A DNA stretch of 19,412 bases from JAZREA01 sp045660545. Its GTDB lineage: Bacteria; Bacillota; Clostridia; Monoglobales; Firm-18. The position numbers and the translations under genes were made by a program. The notes under the pieces were generated by a model. The model saw only the letters and a list, made by a program, of their open reading frames with translations. It was not told the DNA's origin and ran no database searches. Below, in pieces: positions 1 to 5,319 of the stretch. Location: contig JAZREA010000017.1 in assembly GCA_045660545.1 (NCBI GenBank), positions 1-19,412 on the forward strand. Reading direction: 5' to 3'. Each line of letters starts with the position of its first letter. The first letter of the stretch is position 1.

Positions 1-182
1 TAAATAATATGATGTATGGTTTGAATTTTAAAATATTTATTGATATACATTCATTGAATGATAAATCAGAATATTTACAAACAAAAGTGAAAAATAACTA
101 TCCTGATGAAAATATTATGTTTCATTATTACAATGTGAAAAATCAACTTTTTTCAGGAATAGATATTTCAAAATGGTTATAA
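1..182 (+). CDS. 3' end of an unknown protein gene (partial)
   Basis: An open frame enters from the left edge and stops at TAA 180-182, giving about 59 residues with codons beginning at position 3. The visible tail is rich in Asn, Lys, Ile and aromatic residues and ends ...FSGIDISKWL. There is no upstream start or Shine-Dalgarno in view because the gene is cut by the window edge; two ATG codons at 9 and 12 are probably internal, but a short gene starting there cannot be excluded. I do not recognise a domain. The AT-rich codon use matches the other genes up to about 3331 and differs from the later housekeeping genes. It is followed closely by a candidate -10 box and a mini-ORF. Confidence 0.5.
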   Translation, partial: NNMMYGLNFKIFIDIHSLNDKSEYLQTKVKNNYPDENIMFHYYNVKNQLFSGIDISKWL

Positions 183-199
183 TCCTTTTTTGATTTTTG

Positions 200-205
200 T
201 ATAAT
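200..205 (+). promoter_or_regulatory. candidate -10 box for the 38-residue mini-ORF
   Basis: A TATAAT hexamer sits at 200-205 directly after a TG. A matching -35 at the usual distance is poor (TTATAA at 177-182, overlapping the upstream stop codon), so this is only a candidate. Its position, about 30 bases before the mini-ORF and 140 bases before a terminator hairpin, would make a compact transcription unit. Confidence 0.3.
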
Positions 206-233
206 ACAAGAAAGAAAGGATGGCAAAACAGAT

Positions 234-350
234 ATGGAATTTACAAAAGACGAAATAGAATTTTTAGAAGAGATTTCAAGATTGACTTTTCAAGACGAGT
301 TCAATAGTTGGATAGAAAGTTTTGAAAATTCATTGAACGAAAAAAGATGA
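234..350 (+). CDS. 38-residue acidic small protein, unknown
   Basis: ATG 234 to TGA 348-350 encodes 38 residues beginning MEFTKDEIEFLEE and ending NSLNEKR, rich in Glu and Phe and probably helical. An AAAGGA-like ribosome site lies at 215-220, about 13 bases before the start, which is longer than ideal. An alternative ATG at 220 gives only 12 codons. Support comes mainly from context: a TATAAT box lies upstream, and a strong terminator hairpin begins inside the last codons. I do not recognise the family. A function such as a small regulator or antitoxin-like protein cannot be argued from sequence alone. Confidence 0.4.
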   Translation: MEFTKDEIEFLEEISRLTFQDEFNSWIESFENSLNEKR

Positions 351-383
351 TTTTCTCCGGAACCGGGAAAATCATCTTTTTTT
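346..383 (+). terminator. intrinsic terminator after the mini-ORF
   Basis: A perfect 10-bp stem is formed by GATGATTTTC (346-355) and GAAAATCATC (367-376), followed by seven T (377-383). The stem overlaps the last codons and stop of the 38-residue ORF. Confidence 0.8.
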
Positions 384-505
384 ATACTTGATACTATAAA
401 ACTCTTATATTTTGACAATTTCAAAAATCATCAAACATTTAAAATTTATATACTTTTCATTTTCTCAATATGTTTCTAAAAATAGAGATATGAGAGATGA
501 TACAA

Positions 506-1228
506 ATGAAAAGAAAGACCAAAATTATGATGATTACTGTTTCAAGTGGTATTTTTGCCACCACCAAAGAAGCAGTAAAAGAAGCCAATGCCTTAAAAAT
601 CTGGCTTCAAAGGTTATGTGCGAAAAAAGGCTACTCTTGTAAGGCGATTATCGGTGTTAGCGAGTATAATCCCAAAGCAGGGACAATGACAGTTTTAAGA
701 ACTGGAAAAAGGGGCAGACCAAGAAAAAGATTTGCCAGAACTAACTACTATCTACCTAATCACAAGACCGCACCACATATACATATTGTGTTATACGGCA
801 ATCCTGCTGATATGATCTGTTCCCTAATGGCTGACCGCTTGAACAACAAACATAAGACAAAAGCATTATGGTACAATGATTGCCGAGAATACCAAGAAGA
901 AGCATTAACCTATGTATTGAAGCAATCACAGACCATACGAACAGTTGAAATAGACGAAAAAGAAATACTATTAACCGACAAACACGGATTTTACACCGCC
1001 GTATCAAAGGCAAATGCTACCATTCAGGCACAAGGAATTAAATTTACACATCAGGAAGCACCGAAACAACCGAAGAAACAAGGCAGTAAAAGACATTCCC
1101 GAACACAACAAAGAAGAAAAAGATTACAATGTAATATGGTTTATATAATATATACCTATCTATTAAGTAAGAGAAAGAATATATATCTATTAAGAATAGA
1201 TAAGAAAAGAATATATATTCCACCATAA
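506..1228 (+). CDS. HUH-endonuclease (Rep/relaxase-like) protein, putative
   Basis: About 240 residues, very basic. Two features suggest the HUH rolling-circle nuclease fold: the His-x-His core in PHIHIVLYG (H94 and H96 counted from ATG 497) and a downstream YVLKQ (Tyr139...Lys142), matching motif 2 and the catalytic Tyr-x-x-Lys motif 3 of Rep proteins and relaxases. MMITVSSG near the N terminus could be motif 1. Such proteins nick one strand at an origin and stay bound through the Tyr. I prefer ATG 506 because GAGAG (492-496) lies 9 bases upstream; ATG 497 is the longest start and 527/530 are also possible. The last 30 residues are encoded by AT-rich iterated repeats and may not be part of the conserved domain. 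A weak or absent promoter and the lack of mobilisation genes nearby suggest a remnant of a small plasmid or integrative element. The family call is an inference from motifs. Confidence 0.5.
   Translation: MKRKTKIMMITVSSGIFATTKEAVKEANALKIWLQRLCAKKGYSCKAIIGVSEYNPKAGTMTVLRTGKRGRPRKRFARTNYYLPNHKTAPHIHIVLYGNPADMICSLMADRLNNKHKTKALWYNDCREYQEEALTYVLKQSQTIRTVEIDEKEILLTDKHGFYTAVSKANATIQAQGIKFTHQEAPKQPKKQGSKRHSRTQQRRKRLQCNMVYIIYTYLLSKRKNIYLLRIDKKRIYIPP
1157..1217 (+). repeat. iterated AT-rich repeats with an inverted repeat at the 3' end of the Rep-like gene
   Basis: TATCTATTAAG occurs at 1157-1167 and 1184-1194 (27-bp period), each followed by a GA-rich stretch and AGAATATATA. The second copy is half of a perfect 8-bp inverted repeat: TATCTATT (1184-1191), loop AAG, AATAGATA (1195-1202). 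Iterons plus a hairpin near a Rep gene can be an origin, but this is not demonstrated here. Confidence 0.5.
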
Positions 1229-1270
1229 AACAATAAACATTCAGAAATTATCCTTTTGTGCGGAAGAAAA

Positions 1271-1299
1271 TTGACTTTTAAGGAATTATATGTTATAAT
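1271..1299 (+). promoter_or_regulatory. promoter of the lipoprotein/zinc-ribbon unit
   Basis: TTGACT (1271-1276), 17-bp spacer, TATAAT (1294-1299), with TGT at 1291-1293 making an extended -10. Predicted start of transcription is near 1306, about 27 bases before the lipoprotein ATG. Confidence 0.8.
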
Positions 1300-1332
1300 A
1301 ATTTTAGATTACAAATTAGGAGATGTTTTACT

Positions 1333-1839
1333 ATGAAGAAAATTTTAACAGTAACACTTTTGCTATCTATATTGTTATGTGGTTGTTCTCAAAGCAAATC
1401 AAATTCAACAATATCTAATCCTTATGAAATCTCTGTAAAAGGGGATGTGCTTTCCTACTACGGTGAAAAATCAGATTTTGATAATGCTGGTTTTGAGATT
1501 TCTTCTAAAGCATTAGAAAGTAGCCAATCAAAAAAGAATAATATTTTTGTGGGGAAAGAAGATTCTGTAAGAAGTATTGTTATAACAAGCAAAGACATAA
1601 CTACATTTAAAGATATTTCAGTAGGAGATAATGTTGATGAGATTGAGAGTAGTTTCAAATATGAAAACTCTCTTGGAAACAATTATGCGGTTTTGTTTGA
1701 TGGAACAACAGAAATTGATTCAAAAGATAAGTCAGCAACAAAACAAGACGATTTTATATTGATAAACTATGCTACTAATGGTAAAACCATTGAAAAAATT
1801 ACTATATATGATGTTTTATATGGAAGAGAAATGAGATAA
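1333..1839 (+). CDS. small secreted lipoprotein, unknown function
   Basis: 168 residues. The N terminus is a clear type II signal peptide: MKK, a hydrophobic run, then the lipobox L15-C16-G17-C18, so the mature protein would start at Cys18 and be anchored to the outer face of the membrane. A Ser/Asn-rich linker follows, then a soluble domain of about 140 residues with many Asp, Lys and aromatic residues and a short repeated theme (ISVGDNVDEIESSFKYE...TIEKITIYDVLYG). I recognise this as a type of hypothetical lipoprotein seen in Firmicutes but cannot name a domain. The AGGAG site at 1318-1322 fixes the ATG, and a strong extended -10 promoter lies just upstream. It is 35 bases upstream of, and probably co-transcribed with, the zinc-ribbon gene. 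Confidence 0.8.
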   Translation: MKKILTVTLLLSILLCGCSQSKSNSTISNPYEISVKGDVLSYYGEKSDFDNAGFEISSKALESSQSKKNNIFVGKEDSVRSIVITSKDITTFKDISVGDNVDEIESSFKYENSLGNNYAVLFDGTTEIDSKDKSATKQDDFILINYATNGKTIEKITIYDVLYGREMR

Positions 1840-1874
1840 ATTTTCTTATTAAAAGTATTATAGGAGAGAACGCA

Positions 1875-2171
1875 ATGAAAAAGTGCCCGATATGCGATAA
1901 GATTTATCGTGATTATGACCAGTATTGTATTAAATGTAATTACAAACTACAACAGGTTGAAGGCTCAAAGGTAGAAGATTATCCACCTGAAGCACACACG
2001 CCTTCAACCCCAATCAAATCTACTCCGACAGTTTCTTGCCCGTATTGTAAATCAACAAATACCAAAAAAATAACTTCAACAGAGAAAGCTGTTAATATTG
2101 CCTTGTTTGGTATCTTTGGCAACAAGCGAAAATATCAATGGCATTGTAATAACTGTAAATCTGATTTTTAA
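1875..2171 (+). CDS. double zinc-ribbon small protein
   Basis: 98 residues with two Cys4 clusters. The N-terminal ribbon is CPIC (residues 4-7) followed by CIKC (18-21). A Pro/Thr-rich linker of about 30 residues leads to a second ribbon, CPYC...CNNC, ending one step before the C terminus. Between the Cys pairs of the second ribbon is a short hydrophobic stretch (ALFGIFG). Such proteins are common in mobile and accessory regions of Firmicutes; the clusters bind Zn and usually mediate protein or nucleic-acid contacts, but no specific role can be given. A GGAGAG site (1863-1868) precedes the start. Only 35 bases separate it from the lipoprotein, and no promoter is seen between them, so an operon is likely. 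Confidence 0.75.
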   Translation: MKKCPICDKIYRDYDQYCIKCNYKLQQVEGSKVEDYPPEAHTPSTPIKSTPTVSCPYCKSTNTKKITSTEKAVNIALFGIFGNKRKYQWHCNNCKSDF

Positions 2172-2205
2172 TTTAATAAAAGTTATATTCTGACAATTCT
2201 ACCAG

Positions 2206-2211
2206 TATAAT
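2206..2211 (+). promoter_or_regulatory. candidate -10 box of the leader-peptide transcript
   Basis: TATAAT at 2206-2211. The best -35-like hexamer, CTGACA (2190-2195), is only 10 bp away from it, or 15 bp from the overlapping TATAAG (2211-2216), so the promoter is weak or unconventional. Confidence 0.35.
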
Positions 2212-2216
2212 ATAAG

Positions 2217-2267
2217 GTAAAGGGAAAACCTTTACTCTCTCATATCTATTTTGTTATCAAACAAAAT
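2217..2267 (+). promoter_or_regulatory. two small hairpins in the 5' leader
   Basis: GTAAAGG (2217-2223) pairs with CCTTTAC (2229-2235) around a 5-base loop, and ATTTTGTT (2248-2255) pairs with AACAAAAT (2260-2267) around ATCA. Both lie between the candidate -10 and the leader peptide start. Confidence 0.45.
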
Positions 2268-2345
2268 ACAAATGGCAGGAAACAAAATGGTTAAGAAATG
2301 TATAACCCCTGCCCCAAAGGGCAGGTTAAATACAAATGGTAGGAA
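2264..2345 (+). repeat. two copies of an 18-bp direct repeat in the leader
   Basis: AAATACAAATGGCAGGAA (2264-2281) and AAATACAAATGGTAGGAA (2328-2345) differ at one base and lie 64 bp apart. The first copy contains the leader ORF start codon (2272) and the AGGA that serves the second in-frame ATG (2287). Confidence 0.8.
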
Positions 2346-2394
2346 TAACGAAAACCGTCAGAATGTATATTCATTCTGGCGGTTTTCTCTTTAA
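2272..2394 (+). CDS. 40-residue leader peptide ending in an attenuator hairpin
   Basis: ATG 2272 to TAA 2392-2394 is open for 40 codons, starting MAGNKMVKKCITPAPKG and ending YSFWRFSL; a second start at ATG 2287 has AGGA 2277-2280 just ahead. The peptide is basic with a Trp/Phe-rich end. Its last 15 codons coincide with a long terminator-like stem (2350-2387), and its stop overlaps the ribosome site of the next gene (AAGGTGG 2393-2399). This is the organisation of ribosome-controlled attenuators, as described upstream of tet(M) in Tn916: a translating ribosome would cover the stem and let transcription continue. That regulatory role is inferred from arrangement, not shown. Whether the peptide is made is unknown. 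Confidence 0.55.
   Translation: MAGNKMVKKCITPAPKGRLNTNGRNNENRQNVYSFWRFSL
2308..2325 (+). promoter_or_regulatory. leader hairpin with an alternative pairing partner
   Basis: CCTGCCC (2308-2314) pairs perfectly with GGGCAGG (2319-2325) around CAAA. CCTGCC (2308-2313) could instead pair with GGCAGG at 2274-2279, which lies on the leader start, so two exclusive structures are possible. Confidence 0.5.
2350..2387 (+). terminator. attenuator/terminator-like hairpin upstream of the 307-residue gene
   Basis: A 16-bp stem with one G-U pair is formed by 2350-2365 and 2372-2387 around a 6-base loop. The T content after it is modest (TTTTCTCTTT spans the end of the stem), so it may be a conditional rather than strong terminator. 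Confidence 0.6.
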
Positions 2395-2407
2395 GGTGGT
2401 GTGATAT

Positions 2408-3331
2408 ATGGCAAATTTGTTTTTGGATGATATTTCAAAAATGAATTCAGAAGAAATAGCAGTATGGCTTAAAAAATGTAGAAAAGAAGTGAAACGAGAG
2501 AAATACAATGAATATGAAGATTATGCTGAAAATGTATTTTCTTTTTGTTTGGACTGGGAAAACCATTACGAAAAATACAAAAGCACATATAACAGTAAAA
2601 AATTCAAAAAAGCAGTTTTATCTCTGGGAATATTAGAAAGGAAATATAATATAAATTGTGATGGAAAACTTGTAGAATTAGAAAAACCAGCATTTTTTGA
2701 TATACTTTCTTCTAAAAAAGAAATTCCAGAGTTCAACAAAATCAAAAAGGATTTTGACTTCTTGGAATATTGTGATATATATTCTGAAACATATAGTACA
2801 GATGAACATAAATTATCTTTCTATAATGCTGATGATTATAAACCAATGTTCATTTATGCTTTACAAGAATTATTGAGTAATGGTTGTTCTTATGAAATAA
2901 GAGTTCTGAAAAATAGAAAGTTAGTTAAACTTCCATATAAACAACTAATGGAAGAACTTGAAAAAGATGAAAATCTAATAGTTAAAACTTATAGCAAAGA
3001 ATGTTGTAATAGTTATTTTAAGGAGTTAGGAAAATACGGCATTCGTTCTTCTACGATTTCAGAATTTATGAACCCTTTACAAGAACAAAAGCATTTTGAA
3101 AAACAACTGTTTATAAATATTTGTTTTGCTTGTTCTATGCCATTATCAGTAGCAAGTACATTTTTACAATACAATGGTTATTCCATAGAAAATAGCACAA
3201 GAGAATTTGATAAAATCTGTGAAAAGTCATTCAGACTTGGATTTCCAAGAGAATACACAATGGCACTTATAGAAAGATATAACAACCAATTTAAAGATAA
3301 ACCATCATTCAAAAAAATATATAATTTATAA
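2408..3331 (+). CDS. unknown 307-residue protein under attenuator-like leader
   Basis: 307 residues, soluble, Lys/Glu/Tyr-rich, without signal peptide or membrane segment. The N-terminal half looks helical and charged. The C-terminal part (about residues 235-290, ACSMPLSVASTFLQYNGYSI onward) loosely resembles a helical segment I associate with C termini of regulator-like proteins on Firmicute mobile elements, in which an 'LxxxxA..LL...GY' pattern is followed by a helical tail. This is a weak resemblance and not a domain call. The start is well set by AAGGTGG 2393-2399, nine bases from ATG 2408. It is the last gene of the AT-rich block and the only one with the elaborate leader, which suggests its expression is conditional. 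No terminator with a T-run is clear after it. Confidence 0.7.
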   Translation: MANLFLDDISKMNSEEIAVWLKKCRKEVKREKYNEYEDYAENVFSFCLDWENHYEKYKSTYNSKKFKKAVLSLGILERKYNINCDGKLVELEKPAFFDILSSKKEIPEFNKIKKDFDFLEYCDIYSETYSTDEHKLSFYNADDYKPMFIYALQELLSNGCSYEIRVLKNRKLVKLPYKQLMEELEKDENLIVKTYSKECCNSYFKELGKYGIRSSTISEFMNPLQEQKHFEKQLFINICFACSMPLSVASTFLQYNGYSIENSTREFDKICEKSFRLGFPREYTMALIERYNNQFKDKPSFKKIYNL

Positions 3332-3337
3332 TCCATA

Positions 3338-3353
3338 GTGTAGCAGACTACAC
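3338..3353 (+). repeat. short palindrome at the island/backbone junction
   Basis: GTGTAG (3338-3343), loop CAGA, CTACAC (3348-3353), directly after the last AT-rich gene and before the more GC-rich backbone. It could be part of a terminator without T-run or of an element end; no partner copy is visible in this window. Confidence 0.35.
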
Positions 3354-3413
3354 ACAAGGCATGTTGAGTGCGTAACCCTGCTTACTAAAAAATAAGAAAG
3401 AGGATAAGGATAA

Positions 3414-4433
3414 ATGAATTTTTTAAAAGGCACAGCCAAGGTAATTCCGGGTTTCTTTCTTGCTGCACTTATCGCTTTTGCGGCAAGGTACATAGAGCGC
3501 ATATTGCCCGTCCATCTTGTCGGGGCTTCTGTAATAGCTTTGTTGGCGGGAATGGTCATCAATTATTTCTGGCAGCCTACCAATCTGTTTAAAGGCGGAC
3601 TGAAGTTCACGTCAAAAAAGGTTTTGAAGTTTGCGATAATCCTGCTTGGCGCCTCGCTTAATATAGGAGTCGTTTTGCAGATTGGAAAGATGTCGCTTTT
3701 GGTTATGGTGTTTACTTTGCTGACATGTTTTGGCGGCGGCTACTTCATCGGCAGGGCGTTGGGTATTAACTGGAAACTGTCCAACCTTATTTCCGCCGGC
3801 ACAGGCATATGCGGAGGCTCTGCAATAGCCGCAATAGCTCCCGTAATCGATGCCGACGACACAGACGTTGCCTACGCAATATCCGCAACTTTCCTTTTTG
3901 ATATGGCTATGATAATTCTGTTCCCGATTATGGGCCGAGCTCTTGGTCTTAGCGATATGGCGTACGGCCTTTGGGCAGGCACGGCGGTTAACGATACGTC
4001 AAGCGTGGTTGCTGCGGGGTACGCTTTTTCGGAAGCTGCGGGCGACTTCGCCACAATGGTTAAGCTCACAAGAACTCTTTCTATTATCCCGACGGTAATC
4101 GTATTTTCTTTGGTTTCTGCCGGATTAAAGAGGAAAGAAAATATTGAAACACAACACAAATTAAAAATAGGGAAAATAATACCCTGGTTTATTTTGGGCT
4201 TTCTTGCGATGACGGCTGTAAACAGTCTTGGTTTTATATCCGCGTCTCTTTCGTCCTCGATGAAAGATGTAAGCAAGTTCTTAATGGTAACCGCTCTTGC
4301 TGCGATAGGGCTTAACACCAGCTTTAAGGATATGAAAAAGTCGGGTATTGCTCCTATGGTTCACGGCTTTGTAATTTCCGCCCTTGTTGTAATCGTAGCT
4401 ATATTGGTCGAGTATTTTATGGGCATTGTATAA
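3414..4433 (+). CDS. YeiH/UPF0324-family membrane protein (putative sulfate exporter)
   Basis: 339 residues with about ten hydrophobic segments, matching the conserved YeiH family length. Family hallmarks are visible: LLAGMVINYFW near residue 50, FAIILLGASLNIG around 75, the glycine-rich SAGTGICGGSAIAAIAPVI around 125, then WAGTAVNDTSSVVAAGYAFS around 190 with polar residues inside a membrane region. These proteins are annotated as putative sulfate exporters, but the substrate is poorly established. AAAGAGGATAAGG (3397-3409) precedes ATG 3414. A flavodoxin-domain gene follows after 48 bases on the same strand and could share the transcript. Composition changes sharply from the gene before it, marking the return to backbone. 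The family call is solid and the transported substrate uncertain. Confidence 0.9.
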   Translation: MNFLKGTAKVIPGFFLAALIAFAARYIERILPVHLVGASVIALLAGMVINYFWQPTNLFKGGLKFTSKKVLKFAIILLGASLNIGVVLQIGKMSLLVMVFTLLTCFGGGYFIGRALGINWKLSNLISAGTGICGGSAIAAIAPVIDADDTDVAYAISATFLFDMAMIILFPIMGRALGLSDMAYGLWAGTAVNDTSSVVAAGYAFSEAAGDFATMVKLTRTLSIIPTVIVFSLVSAGLKRKENIETQHKLKIGKIIPWFILGFLAMTAVNSLGFISASLSSSMKDVSKFLMVTALAAIGLNTSFKDMKKSGIAPMVHGFVISALVVIVAILVEYFMGIV

Positions 4434-4481
4434 AAAGTACGAGCATAAATATATACTAACATAAATAAAGGGGATATAAAC

Positions 4482-5006
4482 TTGAAAACAATGGTTGTTT
4501 ACAAATCAAAATACGGAGCAACAAAGACTTATGCGCATTGGATAGCTGATGCGCTTGGCTGCGAAGCTGTCGACGCAAAAGGTTTAAAGTGTGAAGATTT
4601 GCTTTCATACGACACTATAATTTACGGAGGTGGCCTGTACGCCGAGGTAATCGCAGGTGTCGGCTTGATAACTAAGAATTTAGAAGCCTTAAAGGACAAA
4701 AAGCTGATAGTCTTTACCGTAGGAGTTACCCCTATCGATTGCAGAGATTACTACGACAAGCTCGTAATTGATAAAAACTTTAAACCCGGTATGCTGGAAC
4801 GTGTAAAGGTGTTTAACTTTATGGGCAGAATGATATTGGATGAGCTTAGCCTTGTACATAGAACAGCCATAAAGTCTTTGAAAAAGATTATGCAAGGCAA
4901 GGAAAACCCAACAGATATGGAAAAGTTGTTAATAAAGCTTTGCGAACAAGACGTAGACGGATGTGACAAGGAGTCGATAAAAGAACTTGTACTGTACGCT
5001 AAATAA
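4482..5006 (+). CDS. flavodoxin-domain protein (HemG/Flavodoxin_5-like)
   Basis: 174 residues. The N terminus has the flavodoxin layout: a first beta strand MKTMVVYKS, then KYGATKTYAHWIADAL, the FMN phosphate-binding loop and helix; a second strand, DTIIYGGGLYAEVI, carries the next FMN-contact loop; KKLIVFTVGV follows. The C-terminal half (YDKLVIDKNF...MILDELSLVH) fits the family that includes menaquinone-linked HemG-like proteins. It probably binds FMN in the cytoplasm and transfers electrons; a specific partner is not shown. The start is TTG 4482, because AAAGGGG (4467-4473) is 8 bases away; ATG 4491 would be too far at 17. It lies 48 bases after the YeiH-like gene and ends inside a strong bidirectional terminator. 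Confidence 0.85.
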   Translation: MKTMVVYKSKYGATKTYAHWIADALGCEAVDAKGLKCEDLLSYDTIIYGGGLYAEVIAGVGLITKNLEALKDKKLIVFTVGVTPIDCRDYYDKLVIDKNFKPGMLERVKVFNFMGRMILDELSLVHRTAIKSLKKIMQGKENPTDMEKLLIKLCEQDVDGCDKESIKELVLYAK

Positions 5007-5055
5007 AGAAAAAGGCAGTAACAAAATGTTTTCATTTTGTTACTGCCTTTTTCTT
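5006..5055 (+). terminator. bidirectional intrinsic terminator (flavodoxin gene / clpX)
   Basis: A perfect 23-bp stem pairs 5006-5028 with 5033-5055 around TTTT; the arm is AAGAAAAAGGCAGTAACAAA followed by ATG. T-rich ends on both strands let it stop the flavodoxin transcript (+) and the clpX transcript (-). Confidence 0.9.
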
Positions 5056-5083
5056 GCGGGGCAGACGAAAAATAGCGCAGAGT

Positions 5084-5168
5084 GGACAAACTGAGCGAAA
5101 GCAAGGCTCGACTTGCTTTCGGATACCCGAAGGCGTACGTTTGGTACGTCGAGAGGCGAAGTTTGTTC
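5084..5168. repeat. three-way-junction structured element downstream of clpX
   Basis: An outer stem (GGACAAACT 5084-5092 with AGTTTGTTC 5160-5168, one G-U) encloses two hairpins: GAAAGCAAG/CTTGCTTTC (5097-5105/5112-5120, loop GCTCGA) and GGCGTAC/GTACGTC (5132-5138/5144-5150, loop GTTTG, one G-U). It sits in the 264-base gene-free gap between the terminator and clpX, so it would be in the clpX 3' region on the minus strand. It may be a dispersed genomic repeat or a small RNA; no second copy is in this window. Confidence 0.55.
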
Positions 5169-5194
5169 GAAACACAATGCAATAAAAAAGAAGA

Positions 5195-5214
5195 AATTCG
5201 CATATTAGCGAATT
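5195..5214. repeat. short hairpin in the clpX 3' region
   Basis: AATTCGC (5195-5201), loop ATATTA, GCGAATT (5208-5214). Perfect 7-bp stem without a T-run; probably structural only. Confidence 0.35.
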
Positions 5215-5319
5215 CCTTCCTAAAAATTACATTATTTTATATGTTTGTGTTAAGCAAAGAATATTTATCAAACATTTTGAGGCATTGTGTGGTGTGCGCA
5301 TTTTACTACTGCCCCTTTT

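Noticed and set aside
412..417. TTGACA as promoter -35 for the Rep-like gene
   Set aside because: No -10-like hexamer at 16-18 bp; the sequence there is ACATTT or CATTTA.
412..642. 76-residue ORF overlapping the Rep-like gene in another frame
   Set aside because: No ribosome site, and it ends inside the Rep-like frame, which has recognisable motifs.
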